From Photobacterium atrarenae (GTDB lineage: Bacteria > Pseudomonadota > Gammaproteobacteria > Enterobacterales > Vibrionaceae): DNA of 64,000 nucleotides. A program made the translations under genes and the position numbers. Shown here one piece after another: positions 1-7,445 of the stretch (position 1 is its first letter; the number at the start of each line of letters is the position of its first letter). Below the pieces are notes generated by a model. That model saw nothing but the letters and a program-made list of their open reading frames with translations, was not told where the DNA came from and ran no database searches. The stretch is taken from the NCBI RefSeq assembly GCF_024380015.1, contig NZ_CP101508.1, positions 2,604,902 through 2,668,901 of the forward strand, in the 5' to 3' direction.

Positions 1-858
1 CATCGAAGCACCCAGCACGATAAACAGCGTCGAAACTTCACCAATTGAACCCGGGATACGGCCGATGAAAGCATCCATCCAGCTGATCGCTTCGCCGGTC
101 ACGGTGTTGATCAGCGCAGATTGACCGCCGTTCGCCCACTGGCTCAGTGCTGTTGCGCCTGAGAACCCGTCGGCTGCAGTCCAAACCAGATCACCAGAGA
201 TCTGAGCCGGGTATGCAAAGAACAGGAATGCACGGCCTGCCAGCGCAGGGTTGAGGAAGTTACGGCCTGTACCACCAAAGATTTCTTTCGCAACCACAAC
301 ACCGAAGGTGATCCCCAGCGCGGCTTGCCATAGTGGAAGTGTTGGTGGCACGATCAGCGCAAACAGGATCGAGGTCACGAAGAAACCTTCGTTGACTTCG
401 TGCTTACGGACCATACAGAACAGGACTTCCCAGACCCCACCGACAGCAAACACTGTCGCGTAGATAGGCAGGAAGAAGGTCGCACCCAGCAGCATCTTGC
501 TGCCCCAACCGGCGTCGGCAGCCAGGGTTCCACCCAGCATTTGTGTCAACCAGTAGTGCCAGTCCCCTGCGATCACCGCAGCCAGTTGCTCACCAGCATA
601 CATGTGGTTCAGGGCAACAATTGCCTGGTGACCTGTATTGTACATACCCCAGAACATAGCTGGGAATACGGCAAACCACACCATAATCATGATGCGCTTC
701 AGATCGATGTTATCACGAACGTGAGCACCGGTACGCGTCACCTGGCCTGGGGTATACAGCAGCGTGGCAACCGCTTCATACAGCGCAAACCACTTCTCAT
801 GCTTACCGCCCGGCTCAAAATGGGGCTCGATTTGCTCTAGGAAATTCTTGAGGCTCAT
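1..858 (-). CDS. nqrB: NADH:quinone reductase (Na+-translocating) subunit B, 5' part
   Basis: The first 286 codons of NqrB are present; the 3' part lies beyond the left edge of the window. NqrB is a multi-pass inner-membrane subunit of the sodium-pumping NADH:ubiquinone oxidoreductase and belongs to the NqrB/RnfD family. Reading leftward, the protein opens with [14 protein letters not shown] and contains [12 protein letters not shown]. The Thr of the SGAT motif is codon 236, the residue to which FMN is covalently attached in Vibrio cholerae NqrB. Several hydrophobic helices follow the cytosolic N-terminus. The start lies only three bases past the nqrA stop, so the genes are cotranscribed and probably translationally coupled. 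No frameshift is visible. Confidence 0.97.
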   Translation of the reverse strand, partial: MSLKNFLEQIEPHFEPGGKHEKWFALYEAVATLLYTPGQVTRTGAHVRDNIDLKRIMIMVWFAVFPAMFWGMYNTGHQAIVALNHMYAGEQLAAVIAGDWHYWLTQMLGGTLAADAGWGSKMLLGATFFLPIYATVFAVGGVWEVLFCMVRKHEVNEGFFVTSILFALIVPPTLPLWQAALGITFGVVVAKEIFGGTGRNFLNPALAGRAFLFFAYPAQISGDLVWTAADGFSGATALSQWANGGQSALINTVTGEAISWMDAFIGRIPGSIGEVSTLFIVLGASM

Positions 859-861
859 GAA

Positions 862-2202
862 TTACCCTTCCTTCTCAATCTTGTCCAGGCACTCGCGCAG
901 CAGTGGGCCGTACTCGTACTTACCTGGGCATACAAACGTACACAGAGCCAGATCTTCTTCATCCAACTCCAGCGCACCCAACTGCTGGGCACTTTCAGTG
1001 TCACCGGCACACAGGTCACGCAGTAGCAGGGTCGGCTCGATGTCCAATGGCATCACTCGCTCATAGTTGCCGATTGGCACCATGGAACGCTCGGAACCAT
1101 TGGTCGACGTCGTCATGTTAAACAGCTGGTTCGGGAAGAACTGGCTCAGGAACGCGCGGGTAACCGAGAACTTGTTCTTACCTGGCGCAATCCAACCCAT
1201 GAATTCTTTCTCACGGCCTTCACGCAATGCAGTCACCTGCAGGTGGTAGCGACCCAGGAAAGCATGTGGACCCGCAGCGTGTTTGCCGTTCAGCACAGAG
1301 CCAGACAGCACGCGCAGTTCACCCGGCATCAGCTCGGAATCTACCAGTTGCTCGATAGACGCACCCAGCGTGGTTCGAACCAGGCGAGGATTGTTCACAG
1401 CAGGACCAGCCAGAGAAACCACACGGTCAGTGTACAGCGCACCGGTCAGGAACAGTTGACCGAAGGCGATCACGTCCTGGTAGTTGATGTGCCATGCCAC
1501 ATTGGCCAAGTCAGCACCGAACAGCGAATGGATATGCGTCCCGACCAGACCCGCAGGATGCGGACCGTTGAACACATGCTCTTCCACATTCGACTGCTGG
1601 GAACGCGGCAGGCTGGCACCGGATTTACAAACCATCACCTTGCCGCTTGTCAGGCGTGACAGCAGCGTCAGACCGGCAACAAAGGCATCGCTCTGTTCGT
1701 TGATGATGATTTCCGGATTCGCCGCCAGTGGATTGGTATCCATGGCAGTGACGAAAATCGCCTGAGTTTCAGCGTCGATGGCAGGTACCTTGCTGAAAGG
1801 ACGCGTCCGTAACGCTGTCCACATGCCAGATTCAACCAACTGCTCTACAATCGCATTACGCTCCAGCTGTGCCAGCTGGTCTGCTTCGTAGCGGTTAAAT
1901 GTGACTTGCTCATCGCCTTCTGCTTCAATCACAACGGATTGCAGCACACGCTTCGCACCACGGTTGATTTCTACGACCTTGCCGCTGGCTGGAGCAGTGA
2001 ATTTCACGCCTGGATTCTTCTTATCTTCAAAAAGAACCTGACCTTTCTTCACTACATCCCCTACGCGGGCATGCATTGTAGGACGCATACCAACATATTC
2101 TTCGCCAAGCAAGGCGACTCGAGTGATGGCCTTGCCATCATTTATCGCCTGGGCAGGAGTCCCTGCAATTGGGATATCCAAACCCTTTTTTATTGTAATC
2201 AT
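862..2202 (-). CDS. nqrA: NADH:quinone reductase (Na+-translocating) subunit A
   Basis: This 446-residue protein is NqrA, the peripheral cytoplasmic subunit of the Na+-NQR complex that helps reduce quinone. It opens [16 protein letters not shown] and ends DKIEKEG, with blocks such as [16 protein letters not shown] and [11 protein letters not shown] that are typical of the Vibrio protein, and is about the usual length. The frame stays open four codons upstream to a GTG, but family alignment favours the ATG at 2202. Neither start has a strong Shine-Dalgarno match. It is the first gene of the nqr operon, with nqrB directly downstream. The complex couples NADH oxidation to a sodium gradient, which would also feed the PomAB stator encoded further right. 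Confidence 0.97.
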   Translation of the reverse strand: MITIKKGLDIPIAGTPAQAINDGKAITRVALLGEEYVGMRPTMHARVGDVVKKGQVLFEDKKNPGVKFTAPASGKVVEINRGAKRVLQSVVIEAEGDEQVTFNRYEADQLAQLERNAIVEQLVESGMWTALRTRPFSKVPAIDAETQAIFVTAMDTNPLAANPEIIINEQSDAFVAGLTLLSRLTSGKVMVCKSGASLPRSQQSNVEEHVFNGPHPAGLVGTHIHSLFGADLANVAWHINYQDVIAFGQLFLTGALYTDRVVSLAGPAVNNPRLVRTTLGASIEQLVDSELMPGELRVLSGSVLNGKHAAGPHAFLGRYHLQVTALREGREKEFMGWIAPGKNKFSVTRAFLSQFFPNQLFNMTTSTNGSERSMVPIGNYERVMPLDIEPTLLLRDLCAGDTESAQQLGALELDEEDLALCTFVCPGKYEYGPLLRECLDKIEKEG

Positions 2203-2611
2203 ACGCACTTGCACTACATTAAAGGGAAAAAGAATTTTCTATTGCGTAATTTAGACACGACTTTCCTTCGTCCGAAGCCGGTTTGAACCCCACCGGCACC
2301 GCAACATCCTATTTACTTATCGATCACAGCCTCTGTGACGGATAATTTGAGGCCGCGATTCTATCATTAATCGACGGCTTTTTACTATGCCAAACCACGC
2401 TAAACGAGGTGAAAATCAGTGAAGATTTCAAACACAACCCGTTTATAAGGCTGTAAATTTGAGCTAACGCACAATTGTGAACCACTCACTGATTTATCAA
2501 GCCAGCATCACCTTGATAACGCTGACCAACAAAAAACCAATAAAATCAAAACAACCACAACAAGAGAGCAACAAGCATCCGTTTCATTCGGTTAGAATCT
2601 GTCACAATTTG
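2203..2611 (-). promoter_or_regulatory. nqr operon upstream region with small hairpins
   Basis: No gene is seen in these 409 bases. The nqr promoter must lie here, but I could not assign convincing -35/-10 boxes; TTATAAA at about 2443-2449 (reverse strand) is only a candidate. In the inferred leader two short dyads stand out: TCACAG/CTGTGA at 2324-2338, and GCCGGT/ACCGGC at 2277-2297. The latter has a 9-base loop. They do not match the conserved core of an FMN riboswitch. The stretch 2500-2611, just after the TRAP gene stop, is A-rich and shows no clear terminator. Confidence 0.35.
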
Positions 2612-3694
2612 TTAATCGGCGTTCACATTTCCACCGTTTGAGACCCGGTTATATAGTCGGGTATCGGTCAAAAACTGCTGATAGGATGCATAAATCTGAG
2701 CCAGCGCCGGGTCACTTTTGCTTTTTTCGATAAGGAGCTCCCGGGTCAATTGCTTAAGTTCAGCCAGTACCGGCGCAGGAAAACGCCGCAATGCGACATG
2801 ATGCTCGCGAACCAGCACATCCAGCGCTTGCATATTCTTGACAGTATACTCATCCAGCAAATCCTGGTTCACCGCCCGGGCCGCTGTCACCACCAGTTGT
2901 TGTAAGTCATCCGGTAAACTCTGCAGCGCCTGCTGGTTGACCAGAAACTCCAACGTTGTGCTGGGCTCCTGCCACCCCGGATAATAGTAGTATTTCGCCG
3001 CATTATGTAAACCGAATGCTAAATCGTTATAGGGGCCGACCCACTCTGCCGCATCAATGGTGCCCGTTTCCAGAGCAGTAAACAGCTCTCCGCCTGAGAG
3101 GCTGACCGGGATCCCGCCGGCGCGCTTAAAAACATCCGCCCCATAACCGGGTAACCGCATCTTCAGCCCTTTAAGATCATCAATCGTCCGGATTTCTTTG
3201 TTGAACCAGCCCCCCATCTGAGCGCCGGTGTTACCGCCTGCCATCGGGATCACGCCGTAAGGCTCATATAATGCTTGCCACAGGCCAAGCCCGCCGCCAT
3301 AGTGGAGCCAGGCATTCATTTCCTGTGCTGTCATGCCAAAGGGGACGGAGGTAAAAAAGGGTGCGGCCGGAATTTTATCCTGCCAGTAGAATGCAGCCGA
3401 ATGGCCCATTTGTACGGTGCCTTTGGCCACAGCATTAAAGACATCAAAACTTGGCACCAGCTCGCCGGCGCCATAAACCCGGATCATCAGACGGCCCTGA
3501 CTTAACCGGTTCACGATATCGGCAAATCGTTCCGGTGCCACCCCCATACCGGGAAAGCCTTTAGGCCAGGACGTCACCAGCTTCCACTCGATAGCCTGAG
3601 CCGACGACACGGCTTGCTCCCCCGGCTCACTGCAAGCCGCCACCGCGCATAAACAAAGTACTCCGAGTAACCATTGACGACAACGCCTCACCAT
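2612..3694 (-). CDS. TRAP transporter solute-binding lipoprotein, DctP family (orphan)
   Basis: This 360-residue protein binds an organic-acid-type solute outside the inner membrane for a tripartite ATP-independent (TRAP) transporter. It starts at ATG 3694 behind an AAGGAT ribosome site. Its signal sequence ends in AVAAC, a lipobox, so it is predicted to be lipid-anchored at Cys21. The body carries DctP-family blocks: NTGAQMGGWFNKEI, DDLKGLKMRLPG, GGELFTALETGTIDAAEWVG and AAKYYYYPGWQEP. The last resembles the 2-oxoacid-binding TakP branch. That substrate assignment is inference. No DctQ or DctM membrane subunits lie on either side, so it must work with permease genes elsewhere or have another role. 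Confidence 0.85.
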   Translation of the reverse strand: MVRRCRQWLLGVLCLCAVAACSEPGEQAVSSAQAIEWKLVTSWPKGFPGMGVAPERFADIVNRLSQGRLMIRVYGAGELVPSFDVFNAVAKGTVQMGHSAAFYWQDKIPAAPFFTSVPFGMTAQEMNAWLHYGGGLGLWQALYEPYGVIPMAGGNTGAQMGGWFNKEIRTIDDLKGLKMRLPGYGADVFKRAGGIPVSLSGGELFTALETGTIDAAEWVGPYNDLAFGLHNAAKYYYYPGWQEPSTTLEFLVNQQALQSLPDDLQQLVVTAARAVNQDLLDEYTVKNMQALDVLVREHHVALRRFPAPVLAELKQLTRELLIEKSKSDPALAQIYASYQQFLTDTRLYNRVSNGGNVNAD

Positions 3695-4058
3695 GCAATA
3701 TCCTTTTGCTTGATTTTCGCCCAATGATATCCAGCCCAGCCTGAAGGCCCACTGAATCCGGGACATAATACCAATCGCAGTAAATAACTGGCTCCGCCGG
3801 ACTGAATCTCTCAGCCCTGAACAGCGAAGCACCTTACCCAGTATAGCCAGATTGCCAGCGCTGACTCACACCGAAGCAGCACTGAATTGACAACCTTTAT
3901 GCCGCTTCATCGACGGTAGAGGATTCATCATACGTGAAGGGACGCAAGATTATTGCCCGTCATCTCAAATTTTAAATGTCGGGCATACAATAAATCAATT
4001 CGTTAGGATACGGCGGCGAGGTTCATCGCCGCACGAGAAAGAAAGGATGAGAAAAATG
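3695..4058. other. intergenic region between TRAP gene and bolA
   Basis: No credible gene is present. The region holds the upstream sequence of the TRAP solute-binding gene, a 20-base match to the end of a repeat element (separate entry at 3768), and near 4013-4032 a GCGGCGA/TCGCCGC dyad just beyond the bolA stop. The dyad could end the bolA transcript, but no T-run follows it on the bolA strand. Confidence 0.4.
3768..3787 (+). repeat. solo terminus of the 51281-51440 repeat element
   Basis: The sequence ATACCAATCGCAGTAAATAA is identical to the right-hand end, in reverse complement, of the inverted-repeat element at 51281-51440. After these 20 bases the two loci diverge. No matching second end occurs about 160 bp away, so this is a truncated copy or an independently retained terminus. 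It lies about 75 bp upstream of the TRAP-binding-protein start and may overlap its promoter. Confidence 0.6.
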
Positions 4059-4373
4059 CTAGCCCAGCTTGCTACCGCCGCGACACGCCGGCGAGGCAGG
4101 CGCTTCACCTTGTTTAGCCTGCCATTCGTCTTCGGTATAGGTATGGATCGCCAGGGCATGAATGTGGTTGGCCAGCTCATCAGCCAGCACGGTATTCACC
4201 GCCCGGTGGCGCCCAATCAGGCGTTGGCCGGCAAATTGATCACTGACAATCACCACTTTAAAATGGCTTTCCGAGCCGGTCGGAACATTGTGCATGTAGC
4301 TTTCATTGATAACGTCTAGATGGACCGGGGCAAAGGCCTGGTGCAATTTTTCTTGAATGCGATCCTGGATCAT
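4059..4373 (-). CDS. bolA: BolA-family protein
   Basis: This 104-residue protein matches Bol[15 protein letters not shown] at the N-terminus, then the class II KH-like core with [30 protein letters not shown] and the conserved [13 protein letters not shown] block. BolA-type proteins bind [2Fe-2S] clusters together with monothiol glutaredoxins, and E. coli BolA is also a stress-induced DNA-binding regulator of cell shape. The conserved His of the HALAIHTYT segment is present. The gene is divergent from rlmG. Its closeness to yajG and ampG repeats the E. coli bolA-yajG-ampG order. The C-terminal tail is short and low in complexity. Confidence 0.95.
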   Translation of the reverse strand: MIQDRIQEKLHQAFAPVHLDVINESYMHNVPTGSESHFKVVIVSDQFAGQRLIGRHRAVNTVLADELANHIHALAIHTYTEDEWQAKQGEAPASPACRGGSKLG

Positions 4374-4529
4374 AACTCTCCACCCTCAACGCTGACTCAC
4401 CTTTCCCCCCGCCAGTATTCAGCCAAGCCAAAGACAGCTGTGAAACCATCTGATCGAACCATATCACTGCACGACAGCAGTAAACGTTGGCTAAATTGAA
4501 CCGCTCGACAAGGGTTTTAGTTTGCAGCG

Positions 4530-4575
4530 CAGGTATGTTCTGCGAAAATAGGTAACCAAACTGCAAACATACCTG
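4530..4575 (+). promoter_or_regulatory. inverted repeat in the rlmG leader
   Basis: CAGGTATGT (4530-4538) and ACATACCTG (4567-4575) are perfect 9-base complements separated by 28 bases and end 13 bases before the rlmG ATG. A second pair, TTTGCAG (4521-4527) and CTGCAAA (4561-4567), overlaps it and could form an alternative structure. The ribosome site of rlmG is weak, so folding here could affect its translation. No T-run follows, so it is not a terminator. Confidence 0.4.
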
Positions 4576-4588
4576 AAAGTAACCGGTA

Positions 4589-5713
4589 ATGAAACCAGAG
4601 CTCAACCTGCACGGGCGAACGCTGACCCTCCAGCGCTACCCGGCCAGAACAAAAGAAACGCTCCAGGCATGGGACGCCGCTGACGAGTACCTCATCAACC
4701 ACGTCCAGGACATGACCCTGGATCCAGGCCGCCCGATCCTAATCATGAACGATAGCTTCGGCGCGCTCAGCTGCTGGTTTGCCAACCAGGGCAAAGTCAC
4801 CTGTGTCACGGACTCCTTTATTGCCCGCCAGGGATGCATCGCCAACCTCAAAGCCAACCAACTGCCGGATGTTCAAATCATCGACTGCCAGGCCGAGCTG
4901 CCGGACAACCCGCAGCTGGTCTTGCTCAAGCTGCCGAAGATAACGCGCCTGCTGACCTGGCAATTGCAGCAGTTGTGTCAGAAGCTGCCGGCGGGGTGTA
5001 CGGTCATTGCCGCGGCCAAAGCCAAGGATATCCACACCTCAACCCTGAAACTGTTCGAGAAAAACCTGGGCAGCACCAAAACCTCACTGGCGGTGAAAAA
5101 AGCCCGGCTCATTTTCTGCGAGGTGAATCCGGCGTTGGCCCAGCCATTACCCGCCCCCCTGAGCTGGGAAGTCCCGGAGCACGGCCTGACCCTGACCAAC
5201 CATGCCAATGTTTTCTCCGGCGACAGTCTGGATATCGGTGCCCGGCTGTTGCTCGAGCACATTCCCCAGCACCGCAAATACCAGCACATTATTGATCTGG
5301 GCTGTGGCAACGGGGTGATCGGCATCAAAGCAGCGCAGCAGAACCCGCAAGCCCGGGTCATCTGTGTCGATGAAAGCTACATGGCGGTCGCATCCTGCCT
5401 GGCCAATGCGGCGCTGAACCTGCCCGAGCCGGCACAACTTGAAGCGATCGTGAACAACTGCCTGACCGGTTTCAAACCCGGCAGCGCGGATTTGGTCCTG
5501 TGTAACCCGCCTTTCCACCAGCAAAACGCGATCACCGATCATATTGCCTGGCAAATGTTTTGTGATGCAAAGCAAGTTCTGACATCCCATGGCGAGCTGA
5601 TCGTGATTGGCAACCGTCACCTGGGCTACGATGGAAAACTAAAGCGTTTATTTGGTAACGTATCGGTCATGGCCCAGAACAACAAATTCGTGATTTACCA
5701 AGCCAGAAAGTAA
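4589..5713 (+). CDS. rlmG: 23S rRNA (guanine1835-N2)-methyltransferase
   Basis: This 374-residue protein is RlmG (formerly YgjO), which uses S-adenosylmethionine to methylate N2 of G1835 in 23S rRNA. It has the two-domain RsmC/RlmG architecture: a degenerate N-terminal methyltransferase-like domain (ILIMNDSFGALS at 50-61) and a catalytic C-terminal domain. The latter carries the SAM motif DLGCGNG at 236-242, VDES at 260-263 and the N2-methyltransferase signature NPPF at 306-309. The segment AKAKDIHTSTLKLFEKNLG also matches the family. The start is the ATG at 4589, with only a weak upstream ribosome site (GAAAG). The gene is divergent from bolA; the next gene, yajG, follows after 68 bases. Confidence 0.95.
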   Translation: MKPELNLHGRTLTLQRYPARTKETLQAWDAADEYLINHVQDMTLDPGRPILIMNDSFGALSCWFANQGKVTCVTDSFIARQGCIANLKANQLPDVQIIDCQAELPDNPQLVLLKLPKITRLLTWQLQQLCQKLPAGCTVIAAAKAKDIHTSTLKLFEKNLGSTKTSLAVKKARLIFCEVNPALAQPLPAPLSWEVPEHGLTLTNHANVFSGDSLDIGARLLLEHIPQHRKYQHIIDLGCGNGVIGIKAAQQNPQARVICVDESYMAVASCLANAALNLPEPAQLEAIVNNCLTGFKPGSADLVLCNPPFHQQNAITDHIAWQMFCDAKQVLTSHGELIVIGNRHLGYDGKLKRLFGNVSVMAQNNKFVIYQARK

Positions 5714-5781
5714 ATTCGCCATTGATACATGTATTGTTGCGGCTGAACCTTCCTGCCGCAGTTAGTAAGGATAGAAAATCG

Positions 5782-6351
5782 ATGAAAAAGCTTCTTATTG
5801 CCGCCACGGTCATGGCACTGACCGCCTGCTCTGCACCGTCGGAGCCACAACTAACCCTGAATCCGACCCCGGTGATTGCCCAACAGCCGGCAGCCTCAGG
5901 AAAAACACTAAACCTGGAAAGTCGCGATCTGCGCACCGCCCAATTCGTTGCCGTGGTCGACAGTGGCCGTCAAAATGTGCAGCCGCTGCACGCGACGCAG
6001 AACCTGCGGATCACCCTGGAGGATGCCCTGTCCCGTCAGCTGAGTTCACAAGGCTACAGCATAAGCCAAGACGGCAAAGGCACCATGCGGCTGGATATTC
6101 TGGAAGCCATGGTCAATGTCAAGCACAGCGTAATGAGCCACGAGCTGAGCAGCAAGCTGCAGCTACAATTGGTGGTCGAAACCCCGACCGGCAAGTTCGT
6201 CAAGCGTTATGCCGGTAAATCGGAACGCAACGGGGCCATGAGCGCATCGGTTGAAGATATGGAACTGGCCCTGAATAACCTGATGACTGCCGTTCTGAAG
6301 GATATCTACGCCGATCCTGAGCTCAACAGCTACCTGCAGGAGAAACTATAA
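5782..6351 (+). CDS. yajG: YajG-family lipoprotein
   Basis: This 189-residue lipoprotein belongs to the YajG family, whose function is not established. The ATG at 5782 follows a good AAGGA ribosome site. The signal peptide MKKLLIAATVMALTAC contains a lipobox with Cys16. The rest fits the family, including SRDLRTAQFVAVVDSG and a C-terminal LNNLMTAVLKDIYADPELN block. Its stop overlaps the start of the cyclophilin gene by one base (TAATG), so the two are translationally coupled. The neighbours bolA upstream and ampG downstream match the E. coli order; rlmG, the cyclophilin and a small unknown gene are additions. Confidence 0.88.
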   Translation: MKKLLIAATVMALTACSAPSEPQLTLNPTPVIAQQPAASGKTLNLESRDLRTAQFVAVVDSGRQNVQPLHATQNLRITLEDALSRQLSSQGYSISQDGKGTMRLDILEAMVNVKHSVMSHELSSKLQLQLVVETPTGKFVKRYAGKSERNGAMSASVEDMELALNNLMTAVLKDIYADPELNSYLQEKL

Positions 6352-6905
6352 TGCGCCAAGCCTTGCTGGCTCTGCTTCTGAGCCTTGCGCTGCCGGTCAG
6401 TGCCGCCACACAAGTCCTGGTCTCCACCAGCTTGGGGGAGTTTACCGTCCAGCTGGACGAGAAGAACGCGCCTATCTCAAGCGAGAACTTTCTGCGTTAT
6501 GTGGAAGACGGCAGCTACGTCGGCACCATTTTTCACCGCGTGATCCCGGGTTTTATGGCCCAGGGGGGCGGCTTTGACCAGGATTTCAATCGCCGGGATA
6601 CCTATTCGCCGATTAAAAACGAATCCGCCAACGGCCTGAAGAATGAACGCGCCAGCATTGCCATGGCCCGCACCAATGCGCCGGACTCTGCCACGCGTCA
6701 GTTCTACATCAATTACAACAATAACGCCTTCCTGGATGCCCGCGGCAACCAACCGGGTTATGCCGTGTTCGGAAAAGTTGTGAAGGGGTTCTCAGTTATT
6801 GAAAAAATGGCTGAAATTCCTACCACAACCGTTCGTTCGATGGGTATGAAAGATGTCCCGCTGCAACCTATAGTTATTAAAGCAATAACGATTATCAAAA
6901 AGTAA
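6351..6905 (+). CDS. ppiA: periplasmic peptidyl-prolyl cis-trans isomerase (cyclophilin A)
   Basis: This 184-residue protein is a cyclophilin with a signal peptide (MRQALLALLLSLALPVSA), so it should act in the periplasm on proline bonds of folding envelope proteins. The cyclophilin core is intact: GTIFHRVIPGFMAQGGGF with the catalytic Arg63, NGLKNERASIAMART, and SATRQFYINYNNNAFLD. The bacterial PpiA/PpiB type lacks long insertions, as here. It overlaps the end of yajG by one base. A strong hairpin follows the stop codon and reaches almost to the next gene. The signal peptide supports ppiA over the cytoplasmic ppiB. Confidence 0.9.
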   Translation: MRQALLALLLSLALPVSAATQVLVSTSLGEFTVQLDEKNAPISSENFLRYVEDGSYVGTIFHRVIPGFMAQGGGFDQDFNRRDTYSPIKNESANGLKNERASIAMARTNAPDSATRQFYINYNNNAFLDARGNQPGYAVFGKVVKGFSVIEKMAEIPTTTVRSMGMKDVPLQPIVIKAITIIKK

Positions 6906-6913
6906 GCGGACGT

Positions 6914-6947
6914 CACCTGGTCGTTCGCCTACCGCAACGACCAGGTG
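6914..6947 (+). promoter_or_regulatory. 12-bp hairpin covering the ribosome site of the next gene
   Basis: CACCTGGTCGTT (6914-6925) and AACGACCAGGTG (6936-6947) pair perfectly over 12 bp around a 10-base loop. It begins 8 bases after the ppiA stop and ends 6 bases before the ATG at 6954. The only Shine-Dalgarno-like sequence for that ATG, AGGTGG at 6943-6948, lies in the 3' arm. No T-run follows (gcccttatg). It therefore looks more like a translational switch or an mRNA-end stabiliser than a terminator. Confidence 0.6.
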
Positions 6948-6953
6948 GCCCTT

Positions 6954-7316
6954 ATGCTCAAACTGATTTCCTCCCAACCAGAACCTTCTTCGCAACAGGT
7001 CGATCAGCACATTGCAGATTACGCGCCGGCCCTGGCTCTTTGCGCACTCGGTGTCCTCTGTGGCGAAGCAGATTACGATACCCTGAAAAAAACCTGCACC
7101 GAGCACCTCCATGACTGGTGGAAAATGTCGGTTCCTGCCGGTACCCCGGCCAACCGCTATGAATCAGCTTACTGGTATTTGCTGCATTTACTCGAATCCC
7201 TGGAAGAGCACCAGCTGCTCGGTAACCATTTCATTCAGTTCAAAGTCACCACCACGGCGCAGTTTTTGCTGGGCGTGGGTGAGCATCAGAAAAAAATGCA
7301 GGGGATCCGCCCTTAG
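6954..7316 (+). CDS. conserved-looking protein of unknown function
   Basis: I do not recognise this 120-residue protein. It is soluble-looking and acidic to neutral, with no signal peptide or membrane segment and with several aromatic-rich helices: CTEHLHDWWKMSVPAG, YESAYWYLLHLLESLEEHQLLG. The single domain is probably helical. The start is taken as ATG 6954 (MLKLISSQPEPSSQQ). An in-frame GTG at 6945 lies inside the preceding hairpin and is less likely. It follows ppiA by 48 bases in the same direction and may share its transcript. Codon use resembles its neighbours, so it is probably a resident gene. No function is proposed. Confidence 0.7.
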   Translation: MLKLISSQPEPSSQQVDQHIADYAPALALCALGVLCGEADYDTLKKTCTEHLHDWWKMSVPAGTPANRYESAYWYLLHLLESLEEHQLLGNHFIQFKVTTTAQFLLGVGEHQKKMQGIRP

Positions 7317-7445
7317 CGAGCACCTGTCTCCCGGTCCCCGGATCTAACCCGGCCTTCTTTTTTACCCGCATTTTACTGAAGTGCGATGCAACTTCATCTT
7401 ATAATCGGCACACGCAAACACAACCATATCAATACTGAGGGAACC

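Noticed and set aside
2277..2338. Possible FMN riboswitch or tRNA-like fold in the nqr leader (GGGGTTCAAACCGGC resembles a T-arm)
   Set aside because: The conserved FMN riboswitch core is absent and no acceptor, D or anticodon arms can be built, so neither an RNA gene nor a riboswitch is supported.
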